DNA of 32,330 nt. Origin: Bacteroidales bacterium. Lineage in GTDB: Bacteria; Bacteroidota; Bacteroidia; Bacteroidales; UBA10428. Location: NCBI GenBank assembly GCA_016928305.1, contig JAFGKY010000023.1:1-32330 (forward strand), written 5' to 3'. A model generated the notes under the pieces. The model saw only the letters and a program-made list of their open reading frames with translations, made no database searches and had not been told where the DNA came from. Position numbers and translations under genes: made by a program. Below are positions 1-8,035 of this stretch, piece after piece; position 1 is the first letter of the stretch; the number at the start of each line of letters is the position of its first letter.

Positions 1-171
1 ATCAACCAGTTGAATTTGCCTGTCAATTTCTGTTTGCGTTTTGGTTCCAATGGTTATCAGTTCAAAATTTTTCTGTCGTAGGGAATAATCAATTGCTCCT
101 TTTTGCATTTCCTGAAAAAATTCAGCCTGTAAAGATTTCATAACCAGACCTATCGTTTGTTTATGATTCAT
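1..171 (-). CDS. Leaderless RbsB-like sugar-binding protein, second copy (partial)
   Basis: The first 57 codons of a gene that runs off the left edge. The product begins MNHKQTIGLVMKSLQAEFF and aligns without gaps to the N-terminus of the protein encoded at 17193-18047, a periplasmic-binding-protein fold (Peripla_BP_4, RbsB-like) lacking a signal peptide. Bases 1-77 are identical to 17877-17953; the remaining bases up to the start codon show about a dozen differences. I chose ATG at 171 because it matches the start of the full-length copy; an in-frame ATG at 207 would add 12 residues, none of which form a signal peptide. By analogy with the full copy, which directly precedes susC, this gene probably heads a second susCD-type module to the left. 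Function is inferred from the paralogue only: binding of a mono- or oligosaccharide, most likely in the cytoplasm. Confidence 0.85.
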   Translation of the reverse strand, partial: MNHKQTIGLVMKSLQAEFFQEMQKGAIDYSLRQKNFELITIGTKTQTEIDRQIQLVD

Positions 172-414
172 CTTTGTTTGTTTATTATTTTTATGTAATA
201 TACTCATTTTGTTTGTTTTTAAAAAGATAATTGATCTTTATTCCCTGATAATTACTTTCGGAAGTGTTTTGTCCTGTTATATTTGCCGGTTGCAGATCCA
301 TAGTCGAAATAATATTATTGTCTGAAGCTGTTAATATATTTTTCCAACTGTGTACAAATAAAAGACACTATACTCTTTAACTTTTTGATTTACTATATCA
401 ATACAACAAACATC
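172..414. other. Intergenic region upstream of the left-edge sugar-binding gene
   Basis: AT-rich DNA without a convincing gene. Bases about 180-220 resemble the leader of the paralogous gene at 18048-18095, sharing the core atgtaatata and a following T-rich run, so the duplication includes the 5' untranslated region. A short inverted repeat (aaagat-aattg-atcttt, about 218-234) could be a weak terminator for the broken gene to the right, but the stem is only six pairs. I find no clear Bacteroidota promoter (TAnnTTTG) here. Confidence 0.4.
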
Positions 415-1620
415 TTAATTTATGACTTCGGTGTTCACGGTGGTTTCGTCGCTATCGGCACTTATAATCCACGGCATCTTATCTTTCGGCCACTGTCCGT
501 TTACGATGGGATAGGTCTTCAGCTTCTTCGGATCTATTACCACATGCTTGATCCGTTTGCGATGCCAGGAATATGATACATGAACCAAACCGTCCCGGAT
601 CTGGATCACGGAGGGATAAGAATACTGCACATTCGCGTTTGATATATATTTAACCTTTTCCATATTCAGGTTATTCGTTTCTTTTATGGTGATTGGTACC
701 ACAGTCTTATCCCATTTCAGCATTTCAAGGTCAAGAACGGAAATACTGTCGCTATACATGATAATGGATAACTTGCCCCCAGTGCCCCATGATTGGTTTT
801 TACATTTTCTGTCATCCACGGTTTGTCCATTATTACCTGAATATCCTTTGGATTTCTGCTCAGCCTGTCTTTCCAATAATAGTCAACGCTCATATAATCC
901 CAGACATACCTCCAGCTGATAATGTCCTGATCGCCATCTCCCCCGGCCTGATAGATTTTTACTTCTGGTATATTGTCTTCTATCCACTGACCGCCGGCAT
1001 CCTGATACCAGATACAGTAAAGCCGGGCTTTTGACACGGCATAATCATATTCTTCTTTGGTGTAGTAAGTCTTAAGTTTGTAAAATGCATATGCGGTTGT
1101 GATGGCTCCGCCCCAATGCAGAATATGCACGGGCCGGGTATCTTCGTCTAAAAGTACGTCAATGATCAACTGTGACCCGGGAGTGTCTTTGGTTGACATA
1201 TTTGCAGGTGATTTGTAAAGATCATCGCTGTTCTCGTTGCCTACTTTTAATACACTTTTCAGGTAACCCGTGTCCGGGTATTCGGGATTATGAATGCTGA
1301 GATTCGAAAGAGACTGCCCGTAAAGGTCGATGGCTTTTTCAATCCATTTTTCATCGCTGTGCCCATCTACCTGAAATTTTGAAGCTACCTGAACAATACC
1401 TTCCACATCATAATCGGATGAATACATCAGAAACCGCACCATTGAACTCCTGTCATCCAATTCTCCATCGGTTGTAGCTATAACCCGGGGTTTTACACGA
1501 TTGTCCGATTGTGCTGTTCCGGATGAAAGACTTAATAAAAACACGATATACAAAATCAAGGTTTTAAATAGCGAATAGCTAACACTTGTATTTATTTTTT
1601 GCGTTATCGTTTTTTTTCAT
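415..1620 (-). pseudogene. Broken DUF1593 (nucleoside-hydrolase-like) gene joined to a sialidase-like C-terminal tail
   Basis: The N-terminal part (down to about position 765) is a DUF1593/Sde182-type nucleoside-hydrolase-like domain: it has the opening RVIATTDGELDDRSSMVRF motif, a later DAGGQWIEDN segment and the late NHGALGASYP motif. It then goes out of frame and stops at 717. In another minus frame the sequence continues to the stop at 415 and reads like the end of a BNR/sialidase-like protein (YSYPSVIQIRDGLVHVSYSW, then KRIKHVVIDPKKL). The start is also damaged: ATG at 1620 is followed by eight A's and soon meets a stop, whereas with seven A's it would give a good signal peptide (MKKTITQKINTSVSYS and then a hydrophobic run) in frame with the domain. 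The only in-frame start left is a TTG at 1559. I infer a decayed or deletion-fused gene; sequencing error in the A-run alone would not explain the fusion. It lies just downstream of PL1, probably once in the same operon. Confidence 0.7.
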
Positions 1621-1668
1621 GTCAAACAAACATTTAATATAAAAAGAATACTTTTTTAGCTGTTTTTT

Positions 1669-3777
1669 TTATTGTTTGGAAATACGCCTAATAATGGTTT
1701 CTTCATTCGTTCCAGATACTATAATCAGATAGATACCCGGATATAAATTCCCCATATCCAATACAAATTTTGATCCTTGTCCGTATTTTGCCATGATCAA
1801 TCTACCAGTATTGTCGAACAACCGGATTACAACCTCTTGCGGATATCTATTGAACAATTCGATTTCCAACTCGTCTTTTACCGGATTCGGATAGAATAGA
1901 TACTTTGCAGATGAATGAGCACCATCTGATGAAGATATTTCTGAAAAATTCGCCGTTATCGTTTTATCCGAACTGACAGTTAGTGATACCGGGTTGGTTG
2001 TACCACTATAATCACCACTCCAGTGAGTAAATTCCCACCCCTGTTCAGAAATTGCAGTCAGAGTGATAATAGTCTCTTTTAAAAATGATCCGCTTGCCGG
2101 TGAAACACTTCCTTGTCCGGATACAGATGTGCTAACGTTATAATAAATAGGAGTGTACAAAACTTCCGCAGAATAAGGGGATTCATCAGAAGCATTATAT
2201 GCTTTTATCCTGTATACATATTCGTTGATTGCATTTGAACTGCTGTCGATATATAAAACAGTGTTGGCATCAACTGAATCCAGGAATAAAAACGCCTGCC
2301 CCGGAATAGCACGTTCAATGATATAACCATCTTCGCCAAGGAAAATATCAGCCCAGGTAATTTCTATCAGACTATCGCCGGTCATGCTTAATTCTATACC
2401 TTCAACTTTACGGGTAAATTCGATGCTATTCATATAATTTTCCAGCATGGTGTAACCGTCAGATCCGACGGTGTTTCTGTCTGCAGCATTATTCGTATCA
2501 AGATTGTTGATTTTCTCCCATTCATCGGGCATGCCATCATGGTCGGTATCGGTTGGGGGCGGAAGCGAATTCAATGCCGGATATGCTTCACCCGGAATAT
2601 CTGCAAGTGTCAGTGGAACACTTCCGGTATTATTTATCACATCATTAACAATACGTTTATCAATGGTGTCACGTTTTGGCAGGGTAGCACCCGCACCATG
2701 GCATACATTAAGAAATGCTTCTTCTGCCGTTTCTTCTGCTCCCATATAGGCAGATGGGAAAGGACTGTAAACTCTTATATTCAGGGGTGGGTAATTGAAC
2801 TTTACCCCCCCGTTCCAGTTATCTGAAGTTATTGCAGAACTACCATATACGTAATTTCCATCAACATACCAATAACTTTTTATTGAATCGTAAACACAAC
2901 CCACAAATTCATTATCTGTTTCAGACGGATTAGGTTGAGAAGGATTACAAAATTCACCTGATAGCCTTTTATAATAATTATTAACAACATTATGATGCCC
3001 ACCCTCTCCACCATATGATTTCCCTGCATTATATACCACATTATAACGCATATCAACCAGTTCTTTTTCAAGGTTGAACTGGTAGCGCGCACCGCAAAAA
3101 CGGGGACTACGGTTTTTATGATGTGCAAAAAGTGTATGGTGCAAAGAGGCACCCCAACCACCCATAATCCCTCCAAAACCATGGCCATCCCTGTTCATGC
3201 TTTCACTAATGATACACCACTGTACGGTAAGGTTCTCAATATCATATACAGAGAGTGTTTCATCGCAACCATAGCTTACCGAACAATGATCTATCATTAC
3301 ATTTTTACGCGGTAAGGATCCTGATCCTGCAGAATTCTTTGGGCTGAAAGCTCCCAGAGCATCCTCTCCCCAGTTTTCTCCCAATCGAAACCGTATGTAT
3401 CTGATGATAACATTGTTAGCGTTAATTCTTACCTGTTGGTTTTTCAAACATATGCCATCCCCGGGAGCTGTTTGTCCGGCAATTGTTAAATCACCATTAT
3501 TAATTACCAATCCCGAAAGAAGTTCTATTGTACCAGATACACTGAATACAATGGTACGTGGGCCTGACTGGTTTATTGCATAACGCAAGGAACCAGGCAG
3601 GCCATCATCCTTAAGATTTGTCACTTCATATACCGCTCCGCCGCGTCCTCCTGAAATATATTTGCCATATCCATCAGCGCCGGGAAAGGCCAGTTGCTGA
3701 CTTTTTCCCGCAGAATTTATTGATATTAATGTTATAACAATAATCGTCCTGAATATCACTCTGTTTGTCTTTTTCAT
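1669..3777 (-). CDS. Secreted pectate lyase, PL1 family, with T9SS sorting domain
   Basis: Predicted to cleave homogalacturonan by beta-elimination at the cell surface or outside. A signal peptide (about residues 1-27) leads into a PL1 parallel beta-helix: AFPGADGYGKYISGGRGG near residue 30, the DHCSVSYGCDETLSV strand near 163, and HHKNRSPRF near 219, which carries the Arg typical of the PL1 active site. After the catalytic domain (to about 400) come a Ca-binding thrombospondin-3-like DTDHDGMPDEW segment (410), an Fn3-like domain (about 465-545), an InlB-B/bacterial-repeat-like domain (about 548-615, GWEFTHWSGDYSGTTNPV) and a type A T9SS sorting domain (YPNPVKDELEIEL to the end). The start ATG at 3777 lies 20 bases after the GH140-like gene, so the two are likely cotranscribed. 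The family assignment is firm; whether the enzyme prefers plain or substituted galacturonan cannot be seen. Confidence 0.92.
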   Translation of the reverse strand: MKKTNRVIFRTIIVITLISINSAGKSQQLAFPGADGYGKYISGGRGGAVYEVTNLKDDGLPGSLRYAINQSGPRTIVFSVSGTIELLSGLVINNGDLTIAGQTAPGDGICLKNQQVRINANNVIIRYIRFRLGENWGEDALGAFSPKNSAGSGSLPRKNVMIDHCSVSYGCDETLSVYDIENLTVQWCIISESMNRDGHGFGGIMGGWGASLHHTLFAHHKNRSPRFCGARYQFNLEKELVDMRYNVVYNAGKSYGGEGGHHNVVNNYYKRLSGEFCNPSQPNPSETDNEFVGCVYDSIKSYWYVDGNYVYGSSAITSDNWNGGVKFNYPPLNIRVYSPFPSAYMGAEETAEEAFLNVCHGAGATLPKRDTIDKRIVNDVINNTGSVPLTLADIPGEAYPALNSLPPPTDTDHDGMPDEWEKINNLDTNNAADRNTVGSDGYTMLENYMNSIEFTRKVEGIELSMTGDSLIEITWADIFLGEDGYIIERAIPGQAFLFLDSVDANTVLYIDSSSNAINEYVYRIKAYNASDESPYSAEVLYTPIYYNVSTSVSGQGSVSPASGSFLKETIITLTAISEQGWEFTHWSGDYSGTTNPVSLTVSSDKTITANFSEISSSDGAHSSAKYLFYPNPVKDELEIELFNRYPQEVVIRLFDNTGRLIMAKYGQGSKFVLDMGNLYPGIYLIIVSGTNEETIIRRISKQ

Positions 3778-3797
3778 TTTTGATAAATTTTATATTG

Positions 3798-5222
3798 TCA
3801 ATAATCTATTGCAATACCTGGCCTGCTGAATTCCCTGGAAGCATTATCGAGCACGAGCACCCAGTCGTTTCCATTATATTCAGCACCGGGAGGATCAAAG
3901 CTTACCGTGCCTCTGTTATCATATTCACCAATGGCATAAGCTTCACCTGTGCGGGTGTCGTACCACCATGCATTGACTTTTTCTCCGGATATTTTGCCCA
4001 TCTGAAGGGTGAATTTACGCCCGATAAAGGTATAGGCCATCAGGTAATCGTTTCCGCGGGTTACCAGTATGCGGTCGTATTTCTCGCCTTCATCACCGGC
4101 AACAACAGATTGATCATTCACTCGCTCAAAATACGGACGTGACAGAATAAGATTTTTTACATATTGCATCTGAAATGCGCCCGGAGCATCCAAGGCTTCA
4201 AAAAAGTCAAGTTTTGCCCCGCTTTCAGGCTGATTAATCCCCTGAAGGTGTACCTGTCTGACAGTATTTTCTCCATAAACATGACCACATGCACCGGCAA
4301 ATACCGACCAGTAGGCATAACGCCTTACATCAGATGCCTTCCAGTATGGCATGGAATGGTCATGTATTCCTTCGGGAAGATTTTCATAGGAGGGTTCCCC
4401 GTCAATTGTTGGCTTGACCGGGGTTTTGGAAAGATCTTCCAATACATACCTCCAGTTATCTTCACCAAATGCTTTGGTTGTATTGTCCTGTTCATAACTC
4501 CTGTGGCCTGAAACAAACATATTCAAATCCAACCATGAAGAATTCTGGAACCATTCCGATGTTTGCATCCTGCCAAACGGATGGAAGCTTACCAGATGAT
4601 TGGGATCGGTTTTCTTAATTGTTTCTCCAACCGTTACCCAGAATTCAGAATTCTCGTATCCTTTGGCGCTTCCACCATTAATCCAGATAATATTGGGCTT
4701 ATCTTTGAAAAAGTTTGCCAGATGAGCTGCGAAAACTTCGGCCTTTTCTTTATTCAGGTCTTTAACCTGTTTATGCAAATCCCGCCAGGATGTTACCATC
4801 GCAATATACATCCCATTTTCAGCCGCGATGTCAATTATAAATTCTACATGGTCCCAATAATCATACTGTTCCTCGTCTTTTGGATCATTTCCGGGCGTTA
4901 TTATGGGTTTTGTAATATCAAAAACCGAATACGCCGTATCACCATAAGCGTTTGTGTGCGCATAATTTTGATGGAAAATACATTGAATGACAGTAAATCC
5001 TTTTGCTTTTCGGTTTTCAATGTATTGTATTGCCTGTTCCCTGTTCAATCGCTGAAAAAGTAACCATCCTGTATCACCCAGCCAGAAAAAAGGGTCTCCA
5101 TTATCATGCTGCAGGTACCGTCCGTTTTCTGAAACCACAAGTTTTCCAGCATTCCAGGGCATTTGGCTAAAAACAAACTTCGAAAGGATCAAAAATAAAA
5201 CGAAAAGCATTAACTTTTTCAT
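3798..5222 (-). CDS. GH140/DUF4038 apiosidase-like glycoside hydrolase
   Basis: A 474-residue exported protein (signal peptide MKKLMLFVLFLILSKFVFSQ) with the DUF4038 (apiosidase-like) TIM barrel followed by the C-terminal putative collagen-binding beta domain (about 380-470, ending with GNDWVLVLD). Visible family motifs are DPFFWLGDTGWLLFQRL (residue 43), the RKAKGFTVIQ strand (71) and PTIDGEPSYENLPEG (271), whose Glu276 is the expected catalytic carboxylate. The characterised GH140 member BT1012 removes apiose from rhamnogalacturonan II. Odd point: the strand usually ending in G-G-D, where the second catalytic acid sits, reads IIWINGGSAKG here, with Ser185 in place of Asp. The enzyme may therefore be altered or inactive, or use another residue. 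It is followed 20 bases later by PL1, and the wider locus carries apiose-type sugar catabolism, which supports an apiose-related substrate. Confidence 0.82.
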   Translation of the reverse strand: MKKLMLFVLFLILSKFVFSQMPWNAGKLVVSENGRYLQHDNGDPFFWLGDTGWLLFQRLNREQAIQYIENRKAKGFTVIQCIFHQNYAHTNAYGDTAYSVFDITKPIITPGNDPKDEEQYDYWDHVEFIIDIAAENGMYIAMVTSWRDLHKQVKDLNKEKAEVFAAHLANFFKDKPNIIWINGGSAKGYENSEFWVTVGETIKKTDPNHLVSFHPFGRMQTSEWFQNSSWLDLNMFVSGHRSYEQDNTTKAFGEDNWRYVLEDLSKTPVKPTIDGEPSYENLPEGIHDHSMPYWKASDVRRYAYWSVFAGACGHVYGENTVRQVHLQGINQPESGAKLDFFEALDAPGAFQMQYVKNLILSRPYFERVNDQSVVAGDEGEKYDRILVTRGNDYLMAYTFIGRKFTLQMGKISGEKVNAWWYDTRTGEAYAIGEYDNRGTVSFDPPGAEYNGNDWVLVLDNASREFSRPGIAIDY

Positions 5223-5548
5223 ACAATTTGATATTTTGATTTTTTAATAAAAAAAAATAGATATAACAAAATTATCAAAAATCCTGTGGTTATAAAAAAT
5301 GTTTTTCCTTGTCAGGATAATAAAGGTAACAGCCATATAATTAGGTTTTTGCGCTTCTATAAGTATTTGTAATATTGGATCCATATGCCATGAAAAGGTT
5401 CTCGATAATCTTGAAAAACATGAAACCGGTTTTCCTACCGGAGACTACTTAAAATCTCGCATTACAGAAGGGCATCCTGATTGGGGCAGGGAGTAAATAA
5501 AACTGAAAACTCATTCAATGCTCTTTGCTGGTATTGTTTAAAACGTTA
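5223..5548. other. Intergenic gap between the CotH-like and GH140-like genes
   Basis: A 326-base stretch between two minus-strand genes. The right two thirds hold a plus-strand gene relic (reported separately); bases 5223-5337 are AT-rich and hold nothing I can name. I see no clear terminator for the CotH-like gene. Confidence 0.5.
5339..5497 (+). pseudogene. Short relic resembling an internal piece of DUF1593
   Basis: One plus-strand frame is open from about 5339, has no plausible start and stops at TAA 5495-5497. Its last 35 residues look like real protein: CHEKVLDNLEKHETGFP then TGDYLKSRITEGHPDWGRE. This resembles the DUF1593 segment with a 'Y..v..nL..H...yP...YL.s....G' pattern; the matching part of the broken gene at 415-1620 reads LYGQSLSNLSIHNPEYP then DTGYLKSVLKVGN. 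It is on the strand opposite to its neighbours and far too short to work. I read it as the remains of a second DUF1593-type gene. The family link rests on pattern memory and a short alignment, so it is tentative. Confidence 0.4.
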
Positions 5549-7840
5549 TTAGGGACATTTCATAAGAACCATTTTTCCGGTCTGAATTTCATTTCCCGAT
5601 TGAATGATATAATAATAAATGCCTGATGTAAGATTCCGTGCGATAAATGAATAGTTGTATGATCCTGCTTCCAGCTCTTCATCAACCAGAGTTTCCACGA
5701 TTTGCCCCTGTCCGTTAAAGACTTTTAAATGAATATGCATTCTTTTGTGAATTGTGAATGCTATCTCGGTTGCATAATCAAACGGATTGGGATAATTCTG
5801 ACTGAGCAACAAATCTGATCCGGCATTCCCGTTCGTTTCATTTCTGGTGATGCTCGTTGTCGGTTCCGTGAGAATGATCAATTCTTGCAAAGGACTCCAT
5901 ACATTGGCATCCTTACTACGCGCTTTTATCACGGAATGTTGGTTGACTGAAACAGTTTCATTGTCTGCAGTAATTTGCTGTGCTTCTGGTAAAGCATTCC
6001 CTGATAAATCCCAGCTTCGTGGATCATTTCCGTCCATTGTGTAATAAATCATTCCTGAACTTCCGGCTCGCTGAATAGTTAACCGGAAACCCGCACCTGT
6101 ACGAATGGAATCATCCCTGATGATCTGACTTCCATCTAAAAATTGCGGTGGCTGAACGGAGGGATACATATTTGCTGATTTCAATGCAGCGATCATTTTG
6201 TTCGCTCTGCCTTGAATATCATCCTTTACATCCTGCACTTCCTTATGCCAGTGATCATAATCATACAGAGAACCGCGTTCGTCACCCCACCTGGCAATTT
6301 CACATAAAATTGCCTTTTCAATAAAACAGCACAACGAATTCCACACGGCGACGGCATTTGCGTCTGTTAAAACACCATTGTTGTAACAATGTTTGTATGC
6401 CCTGTCGGCGAACTTCATTTTGAAGTCCATATTCTGTTTTACCTTAAAATAGACCTGGAACCGGTCATCACCTGACATGCCGAGTTTTTCAATTGAAACC
6501 GGAGGTCCGGTTCTTCGACTCCCCCCTTCAAAGCTGTCTTCAATATCCCAGGCTGTGAAATACGCGGGACCCGGGGGATTGTTGCGGTTTCCGAAATAAT
6601 ATTGCGGACCGTCACCCGGATTGGAATAGCAATACAACAGACACAGGTCGATATACTCATTGATAGCAAGGTAATCAGCAAGTTCCGGGAGTTGTACACT
6701 GCTCCAGTCTTTTGAGCAAAGATAATCGTACCGGTCATCATTGCCTGTCTGATCACCGCCTTTGCCCTTTCCGAAATAATAATCGTCATCCTCACGGCCA
6801 AAATAAATAGACATTGCATTATCATCCATTCTTTCAGACGGATTATATAGACCCCAATATTTTCCATTGATATAAAGGTGAACAAATGTACCGTGGCTTC
6901 CCCAGCCTGACATGAGTAACTGCAAATCACGTCCAAACTGATCGCGTGTATAAACGGAGTTTGCCCGGTCCCAGTCAGCGCCCCAACTTTTGTTGTGGCC
7001 AGCCCGTAGAATTATTTTATCAAATCTTCCGGGAGAAGAAGCGTTGTTAAAAGGGGCAGCCATAAAAACATCATTACGCAAAGTACCTGCACCATAACGT
7101 GATTTGAATTCCAGTGTAAAAGATTGCTTATGATCATAATAACCGTTATTCCATCTTCCACCGCCGCCCTGGACTTTGATACCTGCATTCTCCTGCCAGC
7201 TTTTATAGTTCCCGAGTTTTTCATTTTCAGGATAAATCATTTCTACGGAACATTCCACCATTTCATGCCAACCCGGATCATTTGGATCGCCCGCTTTACC
7301 ACCTGAACCCTCCATCAAATTCTGTCCTCTTAAAATTCCGGATACACCGAATAATGAATCGTATGCAGCTACAATAGAAATGGTTGGGATGTCCTCAAAT
7401 GCTTCTTTTATCTCATCTTCAGTTTGTGTAACATCATTCATGTCAAATTCTTCTGTCCAGTATACATGATCCTGATCATGCTGAGGCACGGGAACACCGC
7501 TATTATCCTGATTAATAACATCATTCGCGAAAATGAAAGTATGGGTTCTTACATCGGAGACAGAATCATTTACAATGGTGATGGCGCGAACAGTAGTTAT
7601 GTTGGAGACATGTATGAGCCCGTCGTAAACAATGCCGTTATACTGATCCGGTTTCGATCCGTCCAAAGTATATCTGATCATACTGTTTTTTGCTATCGAG
7701 GTTAATCGCAAATCAAAGGGTGTATCATAAAAACCCCTTGTATGGGAAAACTCCGGCATTTCAACAGCAGAAAGTACACAAGGTGTTAAAAGCAATATGA
7801 TGAACAAAAAAACATGCTTCGTATTCAGATTTCTTTCCAT
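5549..7840 (-). CDS. CotH-kinase-like secreted protein with T9SS sorting domain
   Basis: A 763-residue exported protein. After a signal peptide (1-25) there is a chitobiase/Fn3-associated beta domain (about 30-106, MIRYTLDGSKPDQYNG). A CotH kinase-like domain follows (about 150-560): KVQGGGGRWNNGYYDHKQSF, the HLYINGKYWGLYNPSERMDD stretch near 310 and AWDIEDSFEGG near 435, which holds the acidic residues expected for metal and ATP binding. A second TLDG-type beta domain (about 585-670, MIYYTMDGNDPRSW) and a T9SS type A sorting domain (QNYPNPFDYATEIAF to the end) complete it. CotH of spore formers phosphorylates coat proteins; the role of the many secreted Bacteroidota homologues is unknown. 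It is divergent from the beta-helix gene at 8036, with 195 bases between. Family clear, function in this locus unknown. Confidence 0.85.
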   Translation of the reverse strand: MERNLNTKHVFLFIILLLTPCVLSAVEMPEFSHTRGFYDTPFDLRLTSIAKNSMIRYTLDGSKPDQYNGIVYDGLIHVSNITTVRAITIVNDSVSDVRTHTFIFANDVINQDNSGVPVPQHDQDHVYWTEEFDMNDVTQTEDEIKEAFEDIPTISIVAAYDSLFGVSGILRGQNLMEGSGGKAGDPNDPGWHEMVECSVEMIYPENEKLGNYKSWQENAGIKVQGGGGRWNNGYYDHKQSFTLEFKSRYGAGTLRNDVFMAAPFNNASSPGRFDKIILRAGHNKSWGADWDRANSVYTRDQFGRDLQLLMSGWGSHGTFVHLYINGKYWGLYNPSERMDDNAMSIYFGREDDDYYFGKGKGGDQTGNDDRYDYLCSKDWSSVQLPELADYLAINEYIDLCLLYCYSNPGDGPQYYFGNRNNPPGPAYFTAWDIEDSFEGGSRRTGPPVSIEKLGMSGDDRFQVYFKVKQNMDFKMKFADRAYKHCYNNGVLTDANAVAVWNSLCCFIEKAILCEIARWGDERGSLYDYDHWHKEVQDVKDDIQGRANKMIAALKSANMYPSVQPPQFLDGSQIIRDDSIRTGAGFRLTIQRAGSSGMIYYTMDGNDPRSWDLSGNALPEAQQITADNETVSVNQHSVIKARSKDANVWSPLQELIILTEPTTSITRNETNGNAGSDLLLSQNYPNPFDYATEIAFTIHKRMHIHLKVFNGQGQIVETLVDEELEAGSYNYSFIARNLTSGIYYYIIQSGNEIQTGKMVLMKCP

Positions 7841-7966
7841 TACATTATAGTTACATTTTATGTTTTGTTATAGATTTTGTTTAATTTTATTATTATGTTT
7901 CGAACATAAAGAATTTAAATTTAATTAGCAAGTAATTTATAACTAATAGTAAAATTTTCAGAAGTA

Positions 7967-7974
7967 TAAATTTG
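7967..7974 (+). promoter_or_regulatory. Possible Bacteroidota -7 promoter element
   Basis: TAAATTTG fits the Bacteroidota -7 consensus TAnnTTTG and sits 62 bases before the start of the only plus-strand gene. No good -33 TTTG is seen 19-23 bases upstream, so this is only a candidate in very AT-rich DNA. Confidence 0.35.
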
Positions 7975-8035
7975 TTTTTTAAACGAAAAGTGATATTTTT
8001 AACTAAAGTTTTAGTACAAATCAAATCATACCATT

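Noticed and set aside
218..234. Short hairpin as a definite terminator
   Set aside because: Six A/T-rich pairs are too weak to call.
415..876. Independent small gene in the second minus frame
   Set aside because: Its first part is only the shadow frame of the DUF1593 sequence; only the C-terminal part resembles a known family, so it is a gene fragment, not a separate gene.
3765..4142. Plus-strand 125-residue ORF, and similar opposite-strand ORFs elsewhere (for example 21282-21728 and 4563-5063)
   Set aside because: They lie wholly opposite strong, family-assigned genes and show no recognisable domain; they are shadows of the coding strand.
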